Of a stretch of 64,000 nucleotides of DNA, positions 18,117-25,731 are shown piece after piece; the first letter of the stretch is position 1, and each line of letters opens with the position of its first letter. The position numbers and the translations under genes were made by a program. A model generated the notes under the pieces. The model was given only the letters and a program-made list of their open reading frames with translations, had not been told where the DNA came from and did no database searches. The DNA comes from Mycolicibacterium llatzerense (GTDB lineage Bacteria > Actinomycetota > Actinomycetes > Mycobacteriales > Mycobacteriaceae): assembly GCF_000878195.1 (NCBI RefSeq), contig NZ_JXST01000008.1, positions 1-64,000 of the forward strand, in the 5' to 3' direction.

Positions 18117-18713
18117 TCAGCTTCCGCAGTGGATGTGGAACTGCTCCCAGCCGTTGGCCACGGTCGCATCGGAATGGATGGTGTCGGTGGTCCGTCCGCC
18201 ACCGCCCACTGCGGTGAGAAAGTGCCCGTCGATGGTGCCGATCGAATACACGGCCTGGCCGCCGGGAGCCGACGGAAGCTTCGTGACGGTGAACTTCTCC
18301 CACGCCTGCAGCTGCGTGGCGTCGGAGTGGATGACGTCGGTGGTCCGTCCGCCACCGCCGACGGCAGTCAGGTAATGGCCATCAAAGGCTCGGATGCCGT
18401 AGTGGATTCCGTCACCGGCGTCGACGAGCGCAAAGGTCTCCCAGGTCCCGACCCGCACTGCATCCGTGTGCATTACGTCGAATGATGGTTGGCCGAGTCC
18501 TGTCAACCCGCCGCTGTTGACTGCCGTCACATAGTGCCCATTGGCGGTCTTGAGAGTGCAATTGGTCTTTGTTGGGGTAGCCGCCGAGGCCACACCGGAC
18601 AGGCTCACGGCCAGGACGGCCATCGCTGAAACACCGGCGGCGGCGAGCAGTCGCCGGTGCTTACGCGCAGACGTCGGCTTCGGTGCGGGCTGGGGGTTGA
18701 TATCGGCGATCAT
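18117..18713 (-). CDS. secreted beta-trefoil (fascin-like) protein
   Basis: A 198-residue exported protein. A long leader (Arg/Lys pair then LLAAAGVSAMAVLAVSLSG, cleaved near ASA) is followed by three copies of a roughly 45-residue unit: NGHYVTAVNSGG, FDGHYLTAVGGGGRTTDVIH and IDGHFLTAVGGGGRTTDTIH, each ending in a W-E-x-F element. Three such repeats make a complete beta-trefoil of the fascin-like type, which often bind sugars or actin-like ligands. The mature domain has two cysteines (TNCTLK and HIHCGS) that could close the fold. AAGGAG before the ATG supports the start. Confidence 0.83.
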   Translation of the reverse strand: MIADINPQPAPKPTSARKHRRLLAAAGVSAMAVLAVSLSGVASAATPTKTNCTLKTANGHYVTAVNSGGLTGLGQPSFDVMHTDAVRVGTWETFALVDAGDGIHYGIRAFDGHYLTAVGGGGRTTDVIHSDATQLQAWEKFTVTKLPSAPGGQAVYSIGTIDGHFLTAVGGGGRTTDTIHSDATVANGWEQFHIHCGS

Positions 18714-18832
18714 GAAGTGCTCCTTCGATGTGATCGGGGCCCTGGTTGGCCCCTTACACAGGTAGGAGCACCCAGCCCCGCAGGAGGGGACACTTTTCTA
18801 CGAATTGATCTTTGAGGGCCTGCACGCCGGCA

Positions 18833-20899
18833 TCACACCCGAATGGTCACCTCGGTCAGGGCACGGTCGATGACATTGAGTGCGCGGATGGCCGCCCGCA
18901 CCGGCCCTGGCCGCATCTCCGGCAGGCCGACATCGAAAAGAACTGCATCGCTGCGCTTTTCTGTCGGGGTGACGTCGTCACCGGCAATCAATGTCCGGAT
19001 CCCGGCTACCGCGGTGCCGGCGCGCGCCACCGCCTGATGCAGGGCCTCGTCGGCTCCGTCGGGAGCCGGACCGATATGTGACGCGGTGACCCCCGCGCGC
19101 GCCAGAGCGTGCGCGGAGCGGTTTGCGACCTGCAGACCGCGCATCAGACGCCGGACCCCATGCCGTAGCTCCGAAAACGGGCCCATCTGAAGCGGTTTGC
19201 CGGCCGTGACGGCTTCCTTCAGCGCGTTGTCCAGCCGGCGCGTGTCGGCGACGAGGTCGTCGGCGGCGTCCGCGGTGAGTACCGCCGTGACGGCGGTGTC
19301 GATCACCTGCTCCATCCCGTCGAGGTAGGCATTGACCTTTTCGGCGAACGTGGCCCGGGTTTTGGTGGAGAAGACGAAGTACGCCGACGCGATTCCCACC
19401 AGGCTGCCCACGGCTGTTTCGGCGATCCGTACCTCGAGCACCTGAGCGCTGAAGTTGCCGAGTAGCCCATACAACATTGCCAGCAGGACCGTCACGAAAA
19501 AGGTCAACCAGAAGTAGGCGACGGTCGCCAGATAGAACGCGAAGAACACGCAGACCACCAGGACGACGATCTGCAGTCCCGGATTCCGCCCGATCTCGGC
19601 GGCGAGCAGCACGCCCGCCACCACGCCGACAATGGTGCCGACGATGCGATGGCCTGCGCGCGACAGGATTTCACCGCGTGTGGTGACGCCGGTGAACACC
19701 AGGAAGGCCGTCAGCACTGCCCAATACCCGCGATCGGGCGAGACCATGTTGCCCAAAACCGTTGCCGCACTGGTGGCCACGGCGACCTGAATCGCTGCTT
19801 TGGTGCTGGGATTCAGGCCGGACGGTGCGTCCTGACCGTCGTCGCCGTCGGCCACTGCATCAGCGATGTCGTCATCGCTGATGCCACGGGCGTTGGTGGT
19901 GATGTGATGAATTGCCAAGTGCGCCTGCATTGCCCGGTAGGCAGTCACGGTGGCCACCCCGGCTGACGTCGACAGGTCGGCCTTGTCCGCCGCCGCGGCA
20001 CCCATACGACGAGCCTGCCGCAGCTGATCGTCGGTGGGGTTGTTGTCCAGGCAGATCCGGAGCGCGGCAACCGCATCAACCAGACCGTCCGGCCACGGCT
20101 CGTCCTGGTCCAGCCACCATAGGAACGACGCCGCCTGCTCGAGCATGATCTGCGCCTCGAACACGCGGAGCGCCAAGTCCTTGCTGGTGACACTGAGGGA
20201 TTTCGCGGCCTCATGCCGATCCAGCCAGTCATCGATGAGCAGCGCCGTCTCACCGAGTAGGTCGAGTTGGTGCCGCGCGACGTCGACGCTGACCTGACCG
20301 CGCTTGGTGGCCACATCCAGCGTCGAGAGCGATGCGGCCCGCAATGCCGACAACAGCCGGCGCGCCTCCACGCGCGGCCGCTCCGGAAACAGCAGCACGT
20401 GCACCAGCAGCGACGAGGCGAGTCCCACTGCGACCGCGATGGCCAGCACCGGGATGTGGTCGACGGGTGTCCGCAGGAACATCGCGAAGAAGTAGCAGAT
20501 GAAGGCGACCATCCCGAGCGCGTTTCCGCGCGGACCGTACCGCCGCCCCCAGACCGCGGCGAAGAGCACAGCGATGAAGCCGACGTCGACGATCTTCCCG
20601 TGCGGCGCCAGGAATGCGGCCAATGCCATGGAGCCGATCGCCGGGAAGAACAGCAGCACCGTGGTGATGTTGCGGCTGCGCTGATCGCGGTCTTTGACCG
20701 CAGCAGAGGCCTGCATCGCGACCACCGCGCCGAGCATCGCGGCCGTGATGGGCTGGCCCGCCGCGTGGGTGAACGCCAGCATGGCGCCGATTGCGACCAG
20801 TAGCGAACAGGTAGTTGCCGCCGCGCTGCGCAGCCGGATGCGGCCGGGGTCGGCAGCGGTGAGGACACTCGCTCTACGCACCGCCGCTGATAACTGCAC
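18833..20899 (-). CDS. FUSC-family inner-membrane transporter
   Basis: A 688-residue protein with two blocks of membrane helices (about residues 25-165 and 385-500) separated and followed by cytoplasmic helical domains, the layout of FUSC/aromatic-acid-exporter (YccS/AaeB-like) proteins. Motifs such as FLVFTGVTTRGEILSRAGHRIVGT in the second block are typical. These proteins are thought to export aromatic or other amphipathic acids. The start is a GTG at 20899. The gene stands alone; the AT-rich accessory segment begins directly upstream. Confidence 0.88.
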   Translation of the reverse strand: MQLSAAVRRASVLTAADPGRIRLRSAAATTCSLLVAIGAMLAFTHAAGQPITAAMLGAVVAMQASAAVKDRDQRSRNITTVLLFFPAIGSMALAAFLAPHGKIVDVGFIAVLFAAVWGRRYGPRGNALGMVAFICYFFAMFLRTPVDHIPVLAIAVAVGLASSLLVHVLLFPERPRVEARRLLSALRAASLSTLDVATKRGQVSVDVARHQLDLLGETALLIDDWLDRHEAAKSLSVTSKDLALRVFEAQIMLEQAASFLWWLDQDEPWPDGLVDAVAALRICLDNNPTDDQLRQARRMGAAAADKADLSTSAGVATVTAYRAMQAHLAIHHITTNARGISDDDIADAVADGDDGQDAPSGLNPSTKAAIQVAVATSAATVLGNMVSPDRGYWAVLTAFLVFTGVTTRGEILSRAGHRIVGTIVGVVAGVLLAAEIGRNPGLQIVVLVVCVFFAFYLATVAYFWLTFFVTVLLAMLYGLLGNFSAQVLEVRIAETAVGSLVGIASAYFVFSTKTRATFAEKVNAYLDGMEQVIDTAVTAVLTADAADDLVADTRRLDNALKEAVTAGKPLQMGPFSELRHGVRRLMRGLQVANRSAHALARAGVTASHIGPAPDGADEALHQAVARAGTAVAGIRTLIAGDDVTPTEKRSDAVLFDVGLPEMRPGPVRAAIRALNVIDRALTEVTIRV

Positions 20900-21130
20900 A
20901 GGTCGATTCTGCGCTATCGGGCTGTGTGGCAGGCCCAGCTCGGCGTGCGCCGCGATGTGCTTCGCAGAGTTGCCAACCGGCGTAGGTTACCGTCGTGGCA
21001 CATCCAGTCGTGCAAAACGGATGACCACACGGAGAATAGAAACCCAATCATCTATCGATTCCACTCGGTTCAACCGAGACGATTCCCAGAGATTCTGGCT
21101 TACTATGCTGCGGCCAAATAGAAGGCCGGC

Positions 21131-22291
21131 TTAAACGTCGGTCCATGGGTCGTAGTTGCCGATTTCAATACCGGCCTGTTCCAAGCGGCGTAACTTTTGC
21201 TCGCAGTTGGCTTCGAACCAAGTCGTCTCGTTACCAGACCAAGGATGATTCAATTTATATCCGTCACCCATACTTGTCAGGAGTACGTCTTCAAATCGCG
21301 TGATCTGCCCCATTCGTGAGCCACCGTGAATTATTCGACTAATGAGATCGTCGTTGTACCCCGTGAGGGCATGGTCGACCTGTTCTATTGTGGTGAATCC
21401 TAGGTGTTTTAGCATACGGGTGGCGAAATCGTAGCTCCAATCGCGCATTCGACCATCTTCACCCAGCCTTTTGTTAAGAAACACTTTCAGGCTATCCGAA
21501 GTAAGTTCTACCTGCTCCAAGTTTCCCGTCGCGATTCGCTCGCGGGCTTCCACCTGTAGCTGTTTGTGGTCATTTGCCAAGCCCTGGAATTCGCGGTCTC
21601 CTATCTCTAGCATTCCCGCTAGAGCAAGGAAGCGACGACTGATAGCCTTAGGCAGTACGTCGACTGCTTTATACTGAATCTCATGTTCTATTTCAGCCCA
21701 GGCATGCTGCAATATAGTTCGGACCTGGAGTTCTGCAATTAGCCCGCGAAAGCGCGCATACTCGGGCAGGGAAAGGCGATTTTCCTTCAACCTAACAAGA
21801 TAATGAATGCTCTGATAGCCTAGACGCGCTTCCTTGGCCTTTTCTCCGCCGCGATCATTCCTCTCTTCGATCTTGAATTCGGCGCGTATCAAGTTATCCA
21901 CCTCATCCAAGGTAGAGAGGAAGAACGTGATTACACGGGCGGCAGTGAGGTCAGTAATATCAGTCAGCGGATGTGCATATTTTGGTTTTTCCGGTTCCTC
22001 TTCGTGCGGACTGGCGGCTTTCTTGCCGAAGCTATCAAGCTCTTTTGCACGGGCTTCAATCGAATGAATTGTTAGACCTGCGTGTCTAAGTGTGTCGGTG
22101 AGGATATCTCTAATCGTATTTGCAAAATCTTCGTAAGTGCCCCTGACTTGACGATACGCTTCTTCAGCGCTAATTCGATGACCGTCAAAGTCGAAAGCTA
22201 CCGCCTCAGCTGACGTCGACCCACTGAGAGGAGGCGCTGCGTCGGCCGATTCGTTCGGCGTTTCCGACGTGGACGTAGTCATTTCGACCAT
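21131..22291 (-). CDS. stand-alone RelA/SpoT-type (p)ppGpp synthetase with C-terminal extension
   Basis: A 386-residue protein with a RelA/SpoT nucleotidyl-transferase domain at about residues 65-210. All synthetase landmarks are present: IEARAKELDSFGKK (R-x-K-x3-S-x3-K), the metal Asp in DITDLTAARVI, GYQSIHYLV, and the catalytic Glu in AELQVRTILQHAWAEIEHE. There is no HD hydrolase domain. A C-terminal extension of about 170 residues has no family I recognise. Codon use is much more AT-rich than neighbouring genes, a sign of transfer. The ATG at 22291 has AAGGAAG upstream. Related synthetases act in stringent response or, with extensions or antitoxins, in phage defence; a defence role here is inference. 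Confidence 0.88.
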   Translation of the reverse strand: MVEMTTSTSETPNESADAAPPLSGSTSAEAVAFDFDGHRISAEEAYRQVRGTYEDFANTIRDILTDTLRHAGLTIHSIEARAKELDSFGKKAASPHEEEPEKPKYAHPLTDITDLTAARVITFFLSTLDEVDNLIRAEFKIEERNDRGGEKAKEARLGYQSIHYLVRLKENRLSLPEYARFRGLIAELQVRTILQHAWAEIEHEIQYKAVDVLPKAISRRFLALAGMLEIGDREFQGLANDHKQLQVEARERIATGNLEQVELTSDSLKVFLNKRLGEDGRMRDWSYDFATRMLKHLGFTTIEQVDHALTGYNDDLISRIIHGGSRMGQITRFEDVLLTSMGDGYKLNHPWSGNETTWFEANCEQKLRRLEQAGIEIGNYDPWTDV

Positions 22292-22907
22292 GCTTCCTTA
22301 GCGGGGGCAGTACAGGCGAGATTAACCCAGCATTGACGCGCTGGCCGATGATCGCGAACAACTCATCGATTTACGCGAAACGCTCTCTAGCGAACGATCT
22401 CAGTCGAATCGTCTACCCTGCCCCAATATGCACCAGACCAGCCACCATCCGCGTTCGCGCAGGTCAACGTAGTGCTTGCGCATGATTAGTTGTCGCAAGC
22501 ATTGCGCCACTCGATTGCGTAAGGCTTGCGCAAATATAGCCAATTTCAGTGGCCAGATGGGACCAGAATGAGATCTACAAGCAAACAGATCAATAGGCCG
22601 GTACTGGGACTACACCAGCGCCAGCTAAAGTAGGGCTGTCGGACTTCGGTTGATGATTGACGGATCAGATTCGGTTAATCCTTGACACTCTGGTGTTGTG
22701 TCAGACCAGGCCGCTGGTCGGCGGCTTGCGCTGCAAAACACCTGCTAAGCAACGTTTTCGGCGTAACTAGGGCGGGTTCCGGTCGGAGCGCGGGCGGGTT
22801 CCGGTAAGCCCCTGGCCGCCGGGGTAACGCCGGGTTTCTGAGTTGGCTACGACACGGGCGGCAGGCGCCCGGAGGTGTCGGTCCCCTGGGTGGCAATATT
22901 GTCGCCT
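22292..22907. other. 616-bp gene-free gap between relA-like and TIR genes
   Basis: No convincing gene. It holds three copies of the heptamer GCTTGCG or its complement (22474-22480, 22494-22500 inverted, 22524-22530), a 14-bp direct repeat GGGCGGGTTCCGGT (22770-22783 and 22792-22805) and a GC-rich motif shared with the region beside the tRNA. Promoters of the two divergent flanking genes must lie here. A small open frame at 22675-22896 has no features of a real gene. Confidence 0.5.
22808..22834 (+). repeat. GC-rich repeat copy 1 (contains tRNA 3'-end remnant)
   Basis: GCCCCTGGCCG (22808-22818) runs into CGCCGGGGTAACGCCGGG (22817-22834). Both pieces recur at 25393-25403 and 25451-25468, there separated by about 47 bp. 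The first piece matches the acceptor/T-stem end of the tRNA remnant at 25392-25420. It may be a degenerate attachment site. Confidence 0.4.
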
Positions 22908-23837
22908 GTGAAGCTCTTCATCAGCTGGTCGAAGGACACGAGTCACTCAGTGGCGTTGGCAGTCCGCGAATGGTTACCGCTGATCGTCCCTTCGGTTGCG
23001 CCCTGGGTGTCCAGCGAAGACATCGCCAAGGGAACACGTGGGCGTGACGCGATCGTCCGGGAGCTTGCCGGGACGGGCCAAGGTGTCATCTGCCTCACCA
23101 AAGAGAACGTCCGCGAACCCTGGTTGAACTTCGAAGCAGGTGCGCTGTCGAATCACCCTGAAAAGCCCCGGGTGCGCACGGTGCTCTTCGACCTCAAGGT
23201 CAGCGACGTAGTTGGACCACTCTCCGACTTTCAGCACACTGACCTCAACGACCAAGAAGATGTATGGAAACTCGTCGTCTCGATCAACGACGAGTCCGAA
23301 CCGAAGCTTGCAGAGACTCAGCTTCGGACGTACTTCGACTCGTTCTGGGATCGCCTGGTGAAGCGACTCGACGCGATCCGGCAAGCACAAGCGCAACAGA
23401 GATTGCCTGCGAGCGACGACTCCGACGCTGCCATTCCACGTACACCTGAACAGGTCATGGAGGAAGTGCTGGAGCGGATACGAACGGTCGAACGCCGGCA
23501 ACGCATGCTGTCTGGAGGTATCGTGACGGTTCAGCGCATCGTCGAAGGCATCGCCGAAAACGTCGGCTCATCGCCACCAAGATCCAAACCTGAGACCGAG
23601 GATGAACCACCGAGTCCTCCGGTCCGTTACGTCGCCACCACTAGCCGCGGCATTGGTGAAGTCGAGTCAATTGGCGAGGAAGGGATCATCGCTCACTTCG
23701 AAAACGGTGACCGAGTCAGGTTTCGCCCCCAGAGTGTGCGGCTGTTGCGTACACGTGAGTCCGCCGAGCGATACTTGCGAGACCTACAAGAGAAAGCTCG
23801 CGCCTCCGACAGCAGTGACGAAGAGCCACCCTTCTAA
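22908..23837 (+). CDS. TIR-domain protein with C-terminal SH3-like domain
   Basis: About 309 residues. The N-terminal ~140 residues are a TIR fold of the bacterial type: KLFISWSKD (strand A), WVSSEDIAKGTRG (BB-loop region), GVICLTKENVREPWLNFEAGALS, where the Glu after the aromatic-rich turn fits the NADase catalytic Glu. A helical, Gln/Arg-rich linker follows, and residues about 240-290 (GIGEVESIGEEGIIAHFENGD) look like a small SH3/Tudor-type barrel. Start taken as GTG 22908; a GTG at 22875 is possible. Bacterial TIR proteins hydrolyse NAD or make signalling nucleotides in anti-phage defence. Here the role is inference. Confidence 0.85.
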   Translation: MKLFISWSKDTSHSVALAVREWLPLIVPSVAPWVSSEDIAKGTRGRDAIVRELAGTGQGVICLTKENVREPWLNFEAGALSNHPEKPRVRTVLFDLKVSDVVGPLSDFQHTDLNDQEDVWKLVVSINDESEPKLAETQLRTYFDSFWDRLVKRLDAIRQAQAQQRLPASDDSDAAIPRTPEQVMEEVLERIRTVERRQRMLSGGIVTVQRIVEGIAENVGSSPPRSKPETEDEPPSPPVRYVATTSRGIGEVESIGEEGIIAHFENGDRVRFRPQSVRLLRTRESAERYLRDLQEKARASDSSDEEPPF

Positions 23838-23923
23838 TTCGCTTTCCGCCCAAAGAGACTCACGACATTGCTCGGCAGTGCCGTCACCGGCTCCACCTTG
23901 GCCGGGGCCGTGGGCTCGGGTAG

Positions 23924-23940
23924 CGCCGCAACATGCGGCG
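23924..23940 (+). terminator. short hairpin after TIR gene
   Basis: Arms CGCCGCA (23924-23930) and TGCGGCG (23934-23940) with a 3-base loop, about 85 bp beyond the TIR gene. No T-run follows, so terminator activity is uncertain. Confidence 0.35.
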
Positions 23941-24047
23941 GCTGCGCCGGGGTACCGGACGGCGAACCCTAGACCTCCGCCGGGGCGGGTACGTCCCGCC
24001 CGCGCCATCGGGTTCCTTTCAGAGCCCGCCCCGGTTGAGCCCCAGCG

Positions 24048-24353
24048 CTAACACACGTCCAGCGGAACGTTGCCGCGTTGAATTTCAGTGGCGTAGTTGA
24101 ACATCTGGCGGTCGTCGCCGAACCCCACACCGCGACTATCCAGGTACTCCACCACCGCGTTGCGGCACCAATTGTCCCGAACCATGTTCCAGGTGTCCTT
24201 GCATAGCTGAGGTGTCGCCGTCGACACCCGCCCGCAGTTGAACATGAACAGGTCAAAATTGTCGTCCGCTCGCGCTAGCGGGGAGACCGAAATTGCCACC
24301 ACGACCCCCGCGGCAAGTCCCGCGCTGATGATTCGCACCATCTGTCCCCCCAT
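24048..24353 (-). CDS. small secreted protein, unknown function
   Basis: A 101-residue exported protein: leader MVRIISAGLAAGVVVAISVS with cleavage near ARADDN, then a mature domain with four cysteines (FNCGRV, QLCKDTW, NWCRNA, LDVC). The ATG at 24353 overlaps the TAA of the upstream gene (TAATG); an internal ATG at 24341 lies just after GGGGGGA and may be the real start. It is the last gene of a three-gene coupled operon. No family recognised. Confidence 0.68.
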   Translation of the reverse strand: MGGQMVRIISAGLAAGVVVAISVSPLARADDNFDLFMFNCGRVSTATPQLCKDTWNMVRDNWCRNAVVEYLDSRGVGFGDDRQMFNYATEIQRGNVPLDVC

Positions 24354-24667
24354 TAGTTCACGGCCACTTCGGGCTTCGGCCTGGCGTGCGCAACGAGCGC
24401 CAAGGCGATGCGGAGCGGTCCTAGCAGCAACAGCGTGCACCAGAAGAACGACCACGGTCGGTCTCTGGGCGCAACGACGAACGCAGCGAACGCTGTCGCG
24501 AGCCACATCGTCACCGCGAAAATCAGAACCATCCAGAACGGCGAATCGAGTGGATGCTCAAGCCACGGGAGCTGAACCTCGCCCTTGTTGTCGTTCACGT
24601 CTGGAATCTTCGCGCGTCTACGCACAGCTGACTTGCAGAATTCAGCAAAAAAGTTTGGGCCCTTCAC
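24353..24667 (-). CDS. small two-helix membrane protein, unknown function
   Basis: A 104-residue protein with two hydrophobic segments (SPFWMVLIFAVTMWLATAFAA and WSFFWCTLLLLGPLRIALAL) joined by a short charged loop (APRDRPW). The GTG at 24667 overlaps the TGA of the upstream gene and its stop overlaps the next start, so the three genes are translated together. No family recognised. Confidence 0.65.
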   Translation of the reverse strand: MKGPNFFAEFCKSAVRRRAKIPDVNDNKGEVQLPWLEHPLDSPFWMVLIFAVTMWLATAFAAFVVAPRDRPWSFFWCTLLLLGPLRIALALVAHARPKPEVAVN

Positions 24668-25308
24668 GCCAAAGGTGCGTCATCGGACCAACCAAAATGC
24701 TGCGCAGTAGACAAGACCTCGTATGCGAACTGCCGGAGCATCGCCAGGTGTCCGTTTTTCGGCCACTGCATCACGCCTTGCTCGAACGGAGCTGGCCCGT
24801 CATAGGTCATGTCGCCCGTAATCCCGATGGACCAATCGCCATGCATGAGCTCGGTGTAGAAGCGCTCCAGTTTCCGATCAACGTGAGCGCCGCCATCCTT
24901 GTTGGCGGCGTTGGTGATGATCCGCCGCCGCGAAACCGCCGCCTTGGCTTTGATGGAGTCTGAATCCCACCAGGTAGCGAACGGCACTTCGACCAATTGA
25001 AGGTCCAGCCTTGGGAGCAGTGAGGTTGGAGTCGGCGAATTGACGTCAATCTTCACGGCAAGCAAGTCTCTCCAATCCGCGAAGTGCGTGGTGGGAGTCG
25101 CCAGTACAGTGCAGTCGCGCATCGCAAGATGCGTCATCAGCGAGGTGCTCATCTGGGTGTCGTGAAATAGCACGCGCATCACCGTCGCCATGCGTACCGC
25201 TTCCTCCTCATCCCCCTCGTCGTACGCCTTCGCGGATCGCGCTAGGAAGCGCAACTGCTTCCCAAGTTCATCGCGCATCCGCAGATCGTCGGCCACTACT
25301 GCACTCAT
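24664..25308 (-). CDS. hypothetical protein with N-x-GGAHVD-type motif
   Basis: A 214-residue soluble protein. The N-terminal helix pair (LRFLARSAKAYDEGDEEEAVRMATVMRVLFHDT) and a later RRIITNAANKDGGAHVDRKL segment resemble a widespread but uncharacterised family often met in variable gene neighbourhoods. There is no catalytic assignment; the conserved His/Asp in GGAHVD may bind a metal or act in catalysis. It is the first gene of the coupled three-gene operon and lies next to the TIR gene and the tRNA. Confidence 0.7.
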   Translation of the reverse strand: MSAVVADDLRMRDELGKQLRFLARSAKAYDEGDEEEAVRMATVMRVLFHDTQMSTSLMTHLAMRDCTVLATPTTHFADWRDLLAVKIDVNSPTPTSLLPRLDLQLVEVPFATWWDSDSIKAKAAVSRRRIITNAANKDGGAHVDRKLERFYTELMHGDWSIGITGDMTYDGPAPFEQGVMQWPKNGHLAMLRQFAYEVLSTAQHFGWSDDAPLA

Positions 25309-25391
25309 GGCTCACAGGGTATTGGCCGGCCCCGACAGCTCTCGGCGTGTCGCGATCCGTGTGCCGCTCACCAGTGCGATTCGGAGTGTTC

Positions 25392-25420
25392 TGCCCCTGG
25401 CCGGGCTTGAACCGGCGACC
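25392..25420 (-). other. tRNA 3'-end remnant
   Basis: Read on the minus strand this is a T-arm (GCCGG-TTCAAGC-CCGGC), the 3' acceptor strand CAGGGGC and a discriminator A, with no matching 5' half nearby. It is the footprint expected when an element that uses a tRNA gene as attachment site has integrated or been partly lost. The parent tRNA is not in the window. Confidence 0.6.
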
Positions 25421-25468
25421 AATCGGGTAGCGGGTCCGGCGGCCCTCAGTCGCCGGGGCAACGCCGGG
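25393..25468 (+). repeat. GC-rich repeat copy 2
   Basis: GCCCCTGGCCG at 25393-25403 and CGCCGGGGCAACGCCGGG at 25451-25468 repeat the motif at 22808-22834 (17 of 18 bases in the second part), here with about 47 extra bases between the two pieces. Together the copies bracket the TIR gene and the three-gene operon. Confidence 0.4.
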
Positions 25469-25529
25469 GCGACGGGTGTGAGCGGGGCACCGAAATACCC
25501 CGTTCGGGTCATCTACCAGGCGCTTTGAG

Positions 25530-25603
25530 TAGGGCGGGCGGGGCTCGAACCCGCGACCAAGGGATTATGAGTCCCCGGCTCTAACCAACTGAGCTACCGC
25601 CCC
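25530..25603 (-). tRNA. tRNA with CAU anticodon (Met, or Ile2 if lysidine-modified)
   Basis: A complete cloverleaf of 74 nt including the discriminator: acceptor GGGGCGG paired with CCGCCCT (first pair G-U), D-arm AGCTCAGTTGGTTAGAGC, anticodon loop CTCATAA within GGGGA/TCCCT, T-arm GCGGG-TTCGAGC-CCCGC, discriminator A. CCA is not encoded. The CAU anticodon reads as Met, but TTGGTCGC after the anticodon stem is also reminiscent of tRNA-Ile2; a search against mycobacterial tRNA sets would decide. Its 3' end faces the accessory segment. Confidence 0.93.
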
Positions 25604-25731
25604 TTCGCGAAGATCGCGGCCACCATGTTCCCATGCCTCCGCTGGAACAGATCGGACTGGTCGGGCCAACGCCCGCGGCGTTACGGTGCAACAGACCGAT
25701 TGGTCAGTGGATCGACAGGACGCGGTGAGCG

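Larger units (their letters stand above)
20900..25529. mobile_element. accessory segment beside a tRNA (probable old integration)
   Basis: About 4.6 kb with base composition and gene content unlike its surroundings: an AT-rich RelA/SpoT gene, an AT-rich 600-bp gap, a TIR-domain gene and a three-gene operon of unknowns. It abuts the 3' end of a tRNA(CAU) gene and contains a tRNA 3'-end remnant and a partly duplicated GC-rich motif at 22808-22834 and 25393-25468. No integrase, transposase or replication gene is visible, so mobility would be past or dependent on others. The exact left border is not defined. Confidence 0.5.

Noticed and set aside
22675..22896. 73-residue minus-strand frame between the alarmone synthetase and TIR genes
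   Set aside because: Pro/Arg-rich GC-driven frame over a repeat, no ribosome site or domain.
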